NCBI GenBank assembly: GCA_965644315.1
Contig: CBFFRQ010000078.1
Span: forward strand, 124,001 to 188,000
DNA from: Caecitellus pseudoparvulus
Lineage: Eukaryota > Bigyra: Bicosoecida
Direction of reading: 5' to 3'
Length of the DNA stretch: 64,000 nt
Part shown: positions 12,913 to 22,347 of the stretch, one piece after another
Layout: each line of letters begins with the position of its first letter
Numbering within the stretch: the first letter of the stretch is position 1
Made by a program: the position numbers and the translations under genes
Notes under the pieces: generated by a model
What the model was told of the DNA's origin: nothing
Database searches by the model: none
What the model saw: the letters and a program-made list of their open reading frames with translations, nothing else

Positions 12913-14789
12913 CTACCTCGAGGAGGACATGGAGGCCACAACAGGCCACAGCAGGAGGCGCGTGCGCTGCGAGCCGGCGGCCTCGCCTGCATCGCCTAGC
13001 GAGGCTCCAAAGAGCCCCGCGGCCGTGTGCTCCTCCTTCGCTTCTGGCTTGCCAGCGTGCCAGGACCTGCCCGTCGCGATGGCCAGCATGGTGTTGCTGG
13101 CATCCATGGCTAAGGCCGTGATGGGGGGGCTCTCCTCCTCCCCATCCTTCAGCTGCAAGTTGGCACAGCGCTGGCGGTTATCCACGTCCCAGAACGTCAG
13201 CTCGCCCTGCCCACTCGCACTCATGCACAGCTGCCCCGTGCACAGGCGCTCGCGAGCTTGGGTCGCGCCGCGCACATACCGCCCCATCCACGCCAGCCGG
13301 TGCATGACCGTCGGCGGTACGTGACCAAAGGCACCCACCTCCGCATCATCAAGGGGCGCTGTTTCTTCCAGGCTCGAGGGCACGGTGGCGGCCTGGGTGA
13401 ACAGCTGCCCACTGCGAGTAAAGTGTGTGTCATCGCCAGGCCACTCCAAGAACGCCAGCTGGTCAAGGAACGTGTACTTGCGGCGGCCCATGCACCGAGC
13501 CACCTCGTGGGCTTCAGGCGCACTCCACCACTCCAGCACAGTGGGCGTCATGGCGTGGCTGCGGCCCTGCTGGCTGCGGTGGCACTTGTACGCGTACAGC
13601 TGCCGCTGCGTCGCGGGTGACCCGGGTGGGCCCACGTGACTCACCGCCGTGCGCCCCTCCACCCCCGTGTACGACAGCGACCCCACACGCTGCGGGTTGG
13701 GCGCCAGGATGAAGGAGGACAGCTCCAGGGTACTTTTCAGGCCGTCCACGCGCTTGAACGCGACAGGGGCGGTGGCACCCGTCCCTTCCAGCGCCAGCAC
13801 GCGCCAGCCGGCAGTCTGCCCCATGACGTACAGGAGCCCATGAGCCCCCCGTGCCGTGTTGATGGCTTCCCCCATGTCGTACAGGCTCTCCAGCTCCACA
13901 GGCTCGGCGTCATCAGTCGCCTCGCCCTCCGCGTCACCTGCTGCCTCTCCCCAGGATGTGGTGTCCAGCTCCAAGTGCTCACACCCGTGCACTAACGCAG
14001 GTTTGCCGTACCCGACCACTGCCAGGCCACACCGGAAGGGCTGCCCCTCCAACTCGTCCAAACTGGCCATGTGCGTGCGCTTCGTGTCGTGCCATTGCGT
14101 CGCATCGTGTGGCAGCCACGCCACGCTGTGCAGGGGTCCGCACCCAGCGGGGGCCGTGTACGGGATGGACACGGTGCCGGTGGTGGCGTCCACCAGCGCC
14201 ACAGCATCGGAGGCGCCCACCACTGCCAGGAGGGGGCGGCAGGTGTCTGGTCCCTCACCCACACCCACTGGGCGCCACTGCATGTCCAGTACCGGCACGC
14301 CAATGGTCACGACGTGTGTCAGGCTAGCCTGCAGGTGTGCCGCGTTCCAGCCGGTGTGCAGCGTGTCTTCTAAGTTCTTAGACGAGAAGTCCTCCTCCCC
14401 CCGGGCAAAGGCGTCCGTGACGCTGTACAGCAGTACCTGCGAGGGCGGCGAGGTGTAGCGTGAGGAAGGGGGGGGTGGGCACAAAGTGAGGGGGGCTACG
14501 AACTCACCCGACCACACCAGGTGCCGATGGCCAGCAGGGAGTGCCGCCGGTTATGCCAGCGCATGACGCTGATGGTGTCAGTGTGCAAGGGCAGGGCCAC
14601 TTCAATTCTGTTCCTGCGCATCCAGCGCCAGTCGTCGTTTGCGTCGTCCAAAGAGCTGGTCAAGTCATTGGTTGTCGGCGCCAGCTCCACGCCTGCAGCC
14701 GTGGAAACCTCTGCCGCCGCACCGGCCGCTGCAAAGGAGCCCACCTTGGAGGCCAAACCAAAATCGCTCAACGATCCAAACGCTGCCAT
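12913..14789 (-). CDS. RAE1/Gle2-like WD40 mRNA-export nucleoporin, expanded
   Basis: Exons (minus): 14789-14508 and 14436-12913, with a 71 bp intron; 601 residues. RAE1 binds the NUP98 GLEBS motif and supports mRNA export and spindle assembly. The N-terminus MAAFGSLSDFG recalls the Phe-Gly-containing RAE1 start. The segment EGRTAVSHV...YAYKCHRS matches the RAE1 GRVAIHYI...FKCHRS region. The last blade has GELTFWDVDNRQRCANLQ and PITALAMDASNTMLAIATG followed by W, as in RAE1. The protein is about 230 residues longer than usual RAE1, because loops between blades are expanded. BUB3 is the closest alternative; KCHRS and the C-terminal layout favour RAE1. A TAG just after the CGAG at the end could instead be part of a GTAGG donor, so a short extra exon is possible. 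Confidence 0.65.
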
Positions 14790-15199
14790 GGCGCTTCGAC
14801 GTCTGAGCGCAGAGTGGCAACGCGTAGCACGGCACTCGGCGTGGTGGCGCTTACCGTAAGTTCCTTCACTGCCTGCAGCGTGCCTGTGCCGCAAGTGCGA
14901 GTGCAGAAGCCAGGACTTGCACCACGTCAGCGGGATAGGTGCGTGCTGCAGGAGTGCGGGGTGGGCTAGGTTTTGTTCAATGGTACCACCTGCACTTTGC
15001 ACGTTGGACAAGCTGGGGTTTCGCACACGTTTCGCGAGGACAATTCCCCCACTCACGCGAGAAGCGCCTGCCTTTCTTGAACCTCCTTGAGCTACAATCG
15101 CCTTTTTCTGGGCATTGCTCCCTGCTGCATCTTCCCGCGCGCTACAGGGAGGGGGGCGGACCTGCCCAGTGCTTGGCCCGTTTCGGCGGCGTTTCGCCC
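14790..15199. promoter_or_regulatory. Divergent promoter region, RAE1-like / CDK20-like
   Basis: 410 bp separates two head-to-head start codons. The word GCGTTTCGCC lies immediately upstream of the kinase ATG (15190-15199), the position also seen before the SGT1 ATG. No TATA box is obvious. The regulatory role is inferred from position only. Confidence 0.4.
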
Positions 15200-16391
15200 A
15201 TGGACACGGTGCAGGTGCTGAGCGTCATTGGCACTGGGACGTACAGCGATGTGTATGCAGGGGTGGTAAAGGACAGTGGCGAGGAGGTGGCGCTGAAGCG
15301 CCTGAAGCCAGACCATTCTGCCGCCTCCACAAGTACGTGTGCAGGCTGGAGCAGCACCAGGCGGCTTGCAGGTTCCTCGCCGCCACACTTCGCAGGCCTC
15401 CCCCGCGCCGTGCGCAACGAAATCAAGGCGCTGGCGGCCCTGCAGCATCCAAATGTAGGGGGTGCATGCTTTCGCTCTCGCGCCCACGCCTCACCCCGCT
15501 GTGCTCCGCGCTGCCCAGATCCTGGCCCTACGCGGCGTTTTCAAGCACTCAGTGCACGTGGTGCTGGTGACAGAGCGCGCGCAGTGCTCCCTGGCCCATC
15601 TCCTGGCGACCCTGTCGCGGCCCATGAAGGAGATGGAAGTGTCTTCCGTCATGGGCCAGGCGCTGCGTGGCCTGGAACACGCCCATGTTCTGGGCTGGAG
15701 TCACCGGGACCTGGCCCCCGGCAACATTCTGCTCTGTGCTGACGGGCGTGTGGTGGTGGGGGACTGGGGACAGGCCTCTCTCAGCGTACCTGCCCCGTCG
15801 CAGGCAGGGCGTGCCTCTGAGGCCCCTCTGGAGGGGGCCAGTGGGCCCACCCGGCGGGGGGCCACCGACCCCACCGGCACCCAGCACGACGCCGTGGGGA
15901 CCAGGTGGTACAAGGCCCCCGAGAAGCTGTTTGGGGACACCAGGGGCAGTCCTGCGGGGGACGTGTGGTCTGCGGGCCTGGTGCTGGCTGAGATGCTGCG
16001 GCAGGGGGACCCACTGTGCCCCGGGGCCAACGACATCTCCCAGCTGGGCCTCGTGCTCCGGACGTTCGGGACGCCCTCCCCCGCCACCTGGGAGGGCCTG
16101 ACTGCCCTGCCAGACTACGGCAAGCTGTGCTTTGAGCCCTTCAAGCCAGTGCCGCTGCACCTGCTGCTGCCCGGCGTGAGCCCCACAGCCATTGAGGCGG
16201 TGCGTGGCATGACGCAGGTGGCGCCACCCCACCGCCTGACCGCATCCAGTCTGCTGAAGCTGCCCTTTTTCCAGGGGGTCTCCGAACACGAAGCACGGGC
16301 CTGTGTGCGGCACTTGCTGTCCGAGGTGCAGGGTCCACCTGCGGCCTCGGCACCTGCGCCTGCTGCTGCGGGTGGGGGCATGGGGCGCTAG
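15200..16391 (+). CDS. CDK20 (CCRK)-like cyclin-dependent-type kinase
   Basis: Exons: 15200-15332, 15396-15454 and 15519-16391; 354 residues. The Gly-rich loop is IGTGTYSDVYAG, the catalytic Lys is in VALKRL, the catalytic loop is SHRDLAPGNILL, the Mg-binding motif is DWG instead of DFG, and the activation segment ends TRWYKAPEKLFG. The C-lobe GANDISQLGLVLRTFGTP...LPDYGKLCFE and PPHRLTASSLLKLPFF closely follow CDK20/CCRK (GNDIEQL...LRxLGTP...LPDYNK). CDK20 activates ICK/MAK-family kinases and limits cilium length; this fits the neighbouring CFAP69 gene, although adjacency proves nothing. The activation loop has an insertion of about 30 residues rich in Ala, Gly and Pro. All invariant catalytic residues are present, so activity is expected. 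Confidence 0.75.
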
Positions 16392-16467
16392 GGGGGTTTC
16401 CAGGGGTTTAGGGCAGTTTGCCCCCCCCCCCCCCTGGGTACCGCAGAACACAGTGCATTGTGGTTGC

Positions 16468-19400
16468 TCACAGCATTGTGGGGTCCACGGGGGCACCCCC
16501 CATCCACAGGCCCCCCCCCTCCTCGTCGCTGGTGTCCGGGTCGCTGCCATCCGGCGCGGCGCCGGCCGTGGCAGGGGTGCGACTGCGTAACACGGAGGCG
16601 GACGCCGCAGTGGACTCCTGCGCCCCCTCCTCCGCCTTCCCACCTCCCCCACTGCCAGGCCGTGCCCGTGCCAGCATCTCTGCCTTGGCAGCCCGGGCAG
16701 CCTTCCGCTCCTCCAGCGCCAGCCCCAGCCCATCTCCCCGCAGCTGGGCACGCCGCACTTGCCGCTGCACGGCCAGGGAGGCGTTGTGCTCGTCGGCCTG
16801 GCGCTGGGAGAGGATGCCGCGTAATACGCCCTCCTCCACCGCCCGCTCCCCCTCCTGTGCCGCAGCCGCCAGGGCCGCGTGCTTGCTGCGCACTGTGGCG
16901 GCGACATGAGCGGCCTCGGACAGCCGTGCCGCCATCACCGCACCATCAGCCTCGATGGGTTCGCAGACGGTGAGGGGTGCCCCCTGAGGCGGCTGGGCGC
17001 ATGCTAGCGCCAGGGCGGCCTCACCCTCCCCCCCCGGCAGCAGCAGCAGCGTGCTCAAGCTGTCCACCCGCCCCGCCAATGCACTGGCCACCCTGTCCCA
17101 CGCCTGGCCCAGCACGAGCTCCCTGTAACGCATCACGACCTCCAGCGTGCAGGCCGCCGCGGGGTCTGCCGCCACACAGGCGAAGTCCCCCCCCGCCCCC
17201 GCTGCCAAGCCGTCCAGGCCGATGGCATCCAGAACACAGAACAACTTCGGGCGCAGGTCCAGGGCCTGGCGCATGGTGGCGCCCAAAGAGGGCAGGGGTG
17301 GCACGCCCCGGGCAGCGGTGGGCCCGTGTCCGCCGCCTCCCTGGGCCCACATACGCCCCGCCCGCAGCGCCTCCCGTAGTCGGTCAAAGGCATTGCCCAG
17401 GCCCCCCCCCCGACGGGGCCCGCGTCGCGTGCTGGACATGATGGCAGAGGCAGTGAGGTGGGGCGTGGGCCCACCACCATCTGCGGCGTGTGGGCCCATC
17501 CCCGCCAGCGCCGGTGCCGCATCCAGCGGGCGCCGCACCGTGTACGGCTGGGCGAGCCACTCGTCCACGGACAGGGGTGGGGGGGCGTGCCCACCCCAGC
17601 CCACCCCCCCCACCCGCGGCAGCTCCCCAAACGACCCCCGCGGCACGCCCAACTGCTGCTCCTCAGCCGCCCACAGGCGCAGGAACAGGCCCACTGCTGA
17701 TGTGCCGGTGATGTCCGATCGCCACGCACGCAGGTACGGCGCTGCGGAGGGGTGGGCCAACAGGTCCGCCAGCAGCCCCGCCACCTGCGCCACAGTGGCG
17801 GCGGAGCCCCCCTCAGCGATGTCCAGGAGGGTCTCCACCCCCCCCCCTGACAACAGCGCCACCTGGCTGGGGGGGGAGCCCTCCACTGCGCACCACAGGG
17901 TGGTCACCAGCATGGGCAGAAGACAGGGCGGGCCCGCCGCCAGCCCCTGCTCGCCGCCCCCTGCGCCTCCCCCGAACACGTCCCCTTCACTCGGAACACC
18001 ACCAGCGTCCCCCCCCCGTCCCTGGGCAGACGCCACCGCCCCCTCCACCACCCGCCGCACAGCCAGTCCTCGGCGGATAGCATCGGCGTGCCCCGCCGCA
18101 CTCTGCGCCACCGCATCCATCACGGAGGGGGCCTTGGGGCCCAGTGTCACGGTGCCAGCGGCGGGGTCCAGGGGGGTGGAGGGGGTGGGCCCAGGGGGTG
18201 GGCCCATCCCTCCGCCGCTGCCGCTGGACCCCACAGCCTTCAGCCACGTGAGCAGGGTGGCCACCCCCCCTGCCTCGCGAAGGGCAGCCTGGTTCGCGGA
18301 TGCCACCGCCGCGTCGGCGGGGTCCCCCCCTCCTTGAGGCGGGCGACAGAGGGAGCTGAGGGCGGCCAGGGCAGCTTCCACGACGTGTCCGAGGGGCGTG
18401 CAGGCGCCACCCATGGAGGCGACGACGCCACCCCCCCCCTGCTGGGCCTGCACCCCCCCTCGCAGGGCTGTGGAGGTCAGGCTCTCCGTCGTGCTGGCTA
18501 GGCCCTGACCAGGGCGGGAGACACGGCTGGACTGGCCAGGGGTGTGCAGGGGGGGTCCAGGGGGGGCCGCCCCCGCCCCTCCTCGTGAGGACCAAATGCC
18601 CAGCCCAAGCCCTGGCAGGGGCGGGGGCAGTGGGCCCACCCCTCCCCCCGGCAGCAAGCCTGTGCTGCTGCCGACACCCATTCCCACGCCCCCGCCTGAC
18701 AGGGTGGACGAGGGGGGTGTCGGGAAGGTGCCGAGGGAGGTGACGCCGCCCCCCAGCCGCGCCATGGAGGGGTGTGTGGCGGCAGCAGTGGGCCCACGTG
18801 CTCCGTCACGTGATGCGGGGGGTGGGCCCATTACCTCCGCAGCAGCGCCCGCAGTGCTGTTCAGCAGGCACACGAGGTCCTGCACCAAGCCCAGGGTCCC
18901 CGCAGCCTCGGCGAAGCCTGCGGAGGGTGGGCCCACGCTGACTCCTGGCGTGGTGTGACCCGCCCCCGCCCCACACGTCGACGCCAGCACCCGCAGCGCC
19001 AGGTACACTCGATCCGCATCGTCCTCCCCATCCACCAGCCCCGCCACGGCATCCGGGTGCAGGGGGGGTGCGTCTTCCAGTGCCCCCCCCTCATCCTCCC
19101 CACCCACCAGGGTCGCCCGCCCCCCCCCTCGCACCTGCCGCACGCTCAGCATGCCTGCGTGTGCCCGGAGGTACAGCGTGAGCACGGTGGGCCCACCCGC
19201 CGCCCCGAACACATCCAGGCAGCGCGGGGCCAACTGCAGCAGCAGGCTCAGCGCGTGCAGCTCCAGTTTCCGGCGCTGAGCGGGTGTCCAGGCCCTGATG
19301 TACGGGTGATGCGCCTGCGCCGGGTCCAGGTAGCACAGCAGGGTGTGCAGGAGCAGACTTTCAGCCACCTCCTGTAGAACGGGCAGGGCGGGGGGGGGGT

Positions 19401-20913
19401 CGCCCTCTGCCGGGAGGGGGGTTGCACCCTCCCCCGCCGCAGCAGAGTCCCCCTTGGCCGCCCGTCGGAGGGCGAGCAGCTGGTCGCGGCGTGCGACCTC
19501 CGCCCTCGCCTTGCGACGTGCCACCACCGCCTCCTCCTCGCTCAGCACCGCTGCCAGCAGCAAATCCCACAGTAGACACTTGAACTCCAGGTCGGCCTCG
19601 TCAGACGTGCCAAAGGAACGAAACGCAGCAGGCGTGGGCAGGCCCATCTCGCACGCAGTGCCGTACAGCAGGGCCTGAGGCAGCATGCCACTGGAGAGGA
19701 GCAGGGCACCCCCCCCCTCGCCCGCCCCGGAGGGGGGGGGTGCCGCAGACACCGCCGGCGGTGCCACCGGCATGCGCGTGATGAGGGTGGTCACCACCAG
19801 CACCTCATTGCGCAGCGCCCGCGTGTACACCGTGCTGGGCGCCATGAGCAGGCGGTGCAGCATGGCCGTGAACACATCCAGAACACGGGGGGTGGCCAGC
19901 AGGAAACACGCGTTCTCGGTGCGATGCTTGCGCAGAAGGGCGGGCAGAGACAGCGCGACGTCCCCCCCGTACAGCGCCGCTGTGGAGTGCTCGCACAAGT
20001 TCCACAGTGTCTCCACGGCCAGGGCCACGATGGGTTGGCGAGGGGAGTGCACGATGTCAAGTAGCGCCACTAGCGCCTCCGCCGCGCCCTGCCGAATCAG
20101 CGCCTTAGCCGTGTCCACCTGCACGCTGAGGCCTTGGATGAGCCTGGCGAGCGTTTCGAGAAACGTCGTGCTGCGGAAGGCTGGGGCGCGGGCTGTGTCC
20201 CTCCCCACCTCGACCCCCCCGTCGCTCTCCCCTTCGGATGCTGAGGAGTCGGCAGCGTCGTCGACGGCAGGCACGCCGCGGGAACCGGCCCCGCTCTCCG
20301 TATTACGCTGCAGCTGGTACTCCCCCTCGTCAATCTTGCCATCGCCGTCTACGTCCAGGCTGCCCAGCAACTCGCCCACCTCGGCCTGAAACGCGTCCAC
20401 GATGGCTGGTAGCACGCCAGCTGCACGCAGCAAGCCCTGAGCCCGCACCGCATCCTCCTCGCCACTCCCCAAGGCGTAGTGTGTCAGCACCTCAGCTGCC
20501 GTAATCTCCACCTGCATGTCGCCACACAACAGGAGAGACGCGACCTCAGCTAGAAGCGATGCGATTTCCGCACCAGCCTGGGCGCCAGCATTGGCCTTGG
20601 ACGAGTGGAAGGGGCGCGTCAGCACCCGCAGCAGCTTGCACAGCGGTGCCGTGAAAGCGCCTTCGGATGTCGGCAGTGCCTGTGCTACATTGCGCAGTAC
20701 AGCCGCAACATCCTGCAGCTGGCTTGCTGGCACCGACGCTTGGCTCGCCGCCCGCTCAAGCTCGGCGCTCTGCCGTTGCAGCAGATGAGCTGTTTCGGGG
20801 TCCGTGAACAGCGCTGCCAGGCGGCGGAAGTCCACAGCAGGGGCAGAGGGCTTGACGCCCTTTCCCACCGGGCCGGGGGACGCCGGCACCAGGCCCCTGG
20901 GGGCAAGGGACAT
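16468..20913 (-). CDS. CFAP69: CFAP69-like ciliary central-apparatus protein
   Basis: A single exon of 1481 residues if translation starts at the ATG at 20913 (MSLAPRGL). The frame is open further upstream, but that part is AT-rich and looks like promoter. The protein is an armadillo-like helical solenoid. Family-like segments: LRNEVLVVTTLITRMP; EADLEFKCLLWDLLLAAVL; RRKLELHALSLLLQLAP; MLVTTLWCAVEGSPPSQ; PYLRAWR followed by LFLRLWAAEEQQLGV; and a coiled basic C-terminus. These line up in order with animal CFAP69, which is required for flagellar beating. It is about 60% longer than human CFAP69 because of Gly/Pro-rich inserts (roughly 18.4-19.1 kb). An apparent EF-hand loop (DVDGDGKIDEGE) near 20350 is an extra. 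The acidic tail ends DPDTSDEEGGG. Confidence 0.72.
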   Translation of the reverse strand: MSLAPRGLVPASPGPVGKGVKPSAPAVDFRRLAALFTDPETAHLLQRQSAELERAASQASVPASQLQDVAAVLRNVAQALPTSEGAFTAPLCKLLRVLTRPFHSSKANAGAQAGAEIASLLAEVASLLLCGDMQVEITAAEVLTHYALGSGEEDAVRAQGLLRAAGVLPAIVDAFQAEVGELLGSLDVDGDGKIDEGEYQLQRNTESGAGSRGVPAVDDAADSSASEGESDGGVEVGRDTARAPAFRSTTFLETLARLIQGLSVQVDTAKALIRQGAAEALVALLDIVHSPRQPIVALAVETLWNLCEHSTAALYGGDVALSLPALLRKHRTENACFLLATPRVLDVFTAMLHRLLMAPSTVYTRALRNEVLVVTTLITRMPVAPPAVSAAPPPSGAGEGGGALLLSSGMLPQALLYGTACEMGLPTPAAFRSFGTSDEADLEFKCLLWDLLLAAVLSEEEAVVARRKARAEVARRDQLLALRRAAKGDSAAAGEGATPLPAEGDPPPALPVLQEVAESLLLHTLLCYLDPAQAHHPYIRAWTPAQRRKLELHALSLLLQLAPRCLDVFGAAGGPTVLTLYLRAHAGMLSVRQVRGGGRATLVGGEDEGGALEDAPPLHPDAVAGLVDGEDDADRVYLALRVLASTCGAGAGHTTPGVSVGPPSAGFAEAAGTLGLVQDLVCLLNSTAGAAAEVMGPPPASRDGARGPTAAATHPSMARLGGGVTSLGTFPTPPSSTLSGGGVGMGVGSSTGLLPGGGVGPLPPPLPGLGLGIWSSRGGAGAAPPGPPLHTPGQSSRVSRPGQGLASTTESLTSTALRGGVQAQQGGGGVVASMGGACTPLGHVVEAALAALSSLCRPPQGGGDPADAAVASANQAALREAGGVATLLTWLKAVGSSGSGGGMGPPPGPTPSTPLDPAAGTVTLGPKAPSVMDAVAQSAAGHADAIRRGLAVRRVVEGAVASAQGRGGDAGGVPSEGDVFGGGAGGGEQGLAAGPPCLLPMLVTTLWCAVEGSPPSQVALLSGGGVETLLDIAEGGSAATVAQVAGLLADLLAHPSAAPYLRAWRSDITGTSAVGLFLRLWAAEEQQLGVPRGSFGELPRVGGVGWGGHAPPPLSVDEWLAQPYTVRRPLDAAPALAGMGPHAADGGGPTPHLTASAIMSSTRRGPRRGGGLGNAFDRLREALRAGRMWAQGGGGHGPTAARGVPPLPSLGATMRQALDLRPKLFCVLDAIGLDGLAAGAGGDFACVAADPAAACTLEVVMRYRELVLGQAWDRVASALAGRVDSLSTLLLLPGGEGEAALALACAQPPQGAPLTVCEPIEADGAVMAARLSEAAHVAATVRSKHAALAAAAQEGERAVEEGVLRGILSQRQADEHNASLAVQRQVRRAQLRGDGLGLALEERKAARAAKAEMLARARPGSGGGGKAEEGAQESTAASASVLRSRTPATAGAAPDGSDPDTSDEEGGGLWMGGAPVDPTML

Positions 20914-21289
20914 GGGGGTCGCGCAGGGCTTCCAATTACCGCAAGCAACCACACGCCCTCGCACTGTCCAACGCCGCGCCCCAGAGCACTGCACGCATGG
21001 AAGGCTCATGAACCCGTGAATTATTATACAGAAAACCCGTTTTAGTGATTTTTTGCCAACAAGGAGCTGCCCCCGCTGCAGCGCGGCTGCGGGCGCGCCC
21101 GCGGCAGGCTCACACCCCAACTTTACATCATTCGCGTAACGCGAATTCGACCAGCCCAACATGAGTTGCCCCGCCCCGCCCGCCAACGCGGCACTTTCCC
21201 AAGCTGCAGTTGTCTACCCACGATTTTCTTCACGTGCACCACCACAGAGTGCATTGTGTCGCCGTGGTCCTCACAACCAGGCACCAGTC
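20914..21289. promoter_or_regulatory. Divergent promoter region, CFAP69-like / eL6
   Basis: 376 bp between two head-to-head starts. It contains an AT-rich block at about 21015-21055 (rare in this window) with a TATAATAAT-like stretch on the minus strand, and a 17-base palindrome at 21130-21146. The promoter role is inferred from position. Confidence 0.5.
21130..21146. promoter_or_regulatory. 17-bp perfect inverted repeat ATTCGCGT-A-ACGCGAAT
   Basis: Two 8-base arms are perfectly complementary around one central A. The element lies midway between the CFAP69-like and eL6 starts. It has the size and symmetry of a dimeric transcription-factor site. No function is proven. Confidence 0.55.
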
Positions 21290-22202
21290 ATGCCTCGCTC
21301 CGCCGCTGTCGAGAAGCGCTCTCGGTAAGTGCAGTCAACCCTGCCTGCAGGGTGTTGGCTGGTGCAAGTCGGGGAAAGAGCAGAGAGCGGGCTGCCTGTG
21401 CATAGCCTGTGCCCCTGGGTCGGCTGGCTGCAGGGGCGTGCGCTGGCAGCAGCGGGAGGACTGGGTGTTGGCCGGTGGCAGTGCGGAATTCGACCCACCC
21501 CCCTGAGCTGGAACCCAGTGCTCCCCGCCGCAAGAACCGCTGGCTCGACACGCCAGCCGGCGGCGCTGTGTAGCCTCCTAGCTCTGCCATGCCTCTGCCT
21601 GTCTGCGCCCGCCTTGTGCCAACGCGCCGCTGCCGCATCGCTGCGCACGCCCCACCCTGGCTCACGCTCCTGCCCCTTCCCTCCACAGCTTCTACCCCGC
21701 CGATGATGTGCGCACCCCCCTGAACCGCAACTTCACCCCCAAGCCCACGAAGCTGCGCGCCAGCATCACCCCCGGCACCGTCCTGATTGTGCTGGCCGGC
21801 CGCTTCCGTGGCAAGCGCGTCGTCTTCCTGAAGCAGCTGGAGTCTGGCCTGCTGCTGGTCACTGGCCCCTTCTCCGTCAACGGTGTGCCCCTGCGCCGCC
21901 TGAACCAGGCCTACGCCATCGCCACCGAGCTGAAGCTGGACGTGTCTGGCGTCAAGCTGCCCGAGTCCGTGAACGACTCCTTCTTCAAGAAGACCAAGGC
22001 CGCCAAGGGCAAGAAGTCCGAGGCTGACTTCATGGCACAGGGCGCCGCTGCCGCCGGCCCCGTCGTCACCGACGAGAAGAAGTCCATTCAGAAGGCTGTG
22101 GATGCCGCCATCGAGGGCGCCCTGGGCGCTGACGAGAAGGCGTACCTGAAGTCCCTCTTCTCCCTGTCCAAGCACGACAAGCCCCACGAGATGAAGTTCT
22201 AA
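21290..22202 (+). CDS. RPL6: Large-subunit ribosomal protein eL6
   Basis: Exons: 21290-21324 and 21689-22202, with a 364 bp intron having a textbook GTAAGT donor; 182 residues. It is a structural protein of the cytosolic 60S subunit. The signatures LRASITPGTVLIVLAGRFRG-KRVVFLKQL and LLLVTGPFSVNGVPLRR are the eL6 KOW-type core. The C-terminal part DEKAYLKSLFSLSKHDKPHEMKF is also typical. It lacks the long basic N-terminal extension of vertebrate eL6. Codon choice is strongly GC-ending and uniform, as expected for a highly expressed gene. A first exon of only 35 bases followed by the longest constitutive-looking intron here recalls the regulatory first introns of ribosomal-protein genes. Confidence 0.96.
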
Positions 22203-22347
22203 GCGCGCCCCAGTAGGAGCAATGCAAGCGGAGGAACACAATCGCACAACAAACATCGCCTGGTTCACCCCGCACACTTGTCACTAGCCATGTCAGCACC
22301 CACCACCACCGTACTACGCGCATGCTGAAGCCAGGATTGCTCCGCAC

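Noticed and set aside
12551-12949. Extra C-terminal exon of the RAE1-like gene (peptide GGKLKLTGPTSEVALANLKD)
   Set aside because: It would need a GTAGGA donor at the stop and has no RAE1 resemblance. It overlaps the EMC10 start.
15549-16907. 452-residue minus-strand open frame
   Set aside because: It overlaps the CDK20-like kinase, which has clear catalytic motifs on the plus strand. Its composition is typical of a shadow frame.
20914-21186. N-terminal extension of the CFAP69-like protein to a TTG or earlier ATG
   Set aside because: The region is AT-rich and holds a palindrome and TATA-like sequence. The encoded residues look non-coding, so the ATG at 20913 is preferred.
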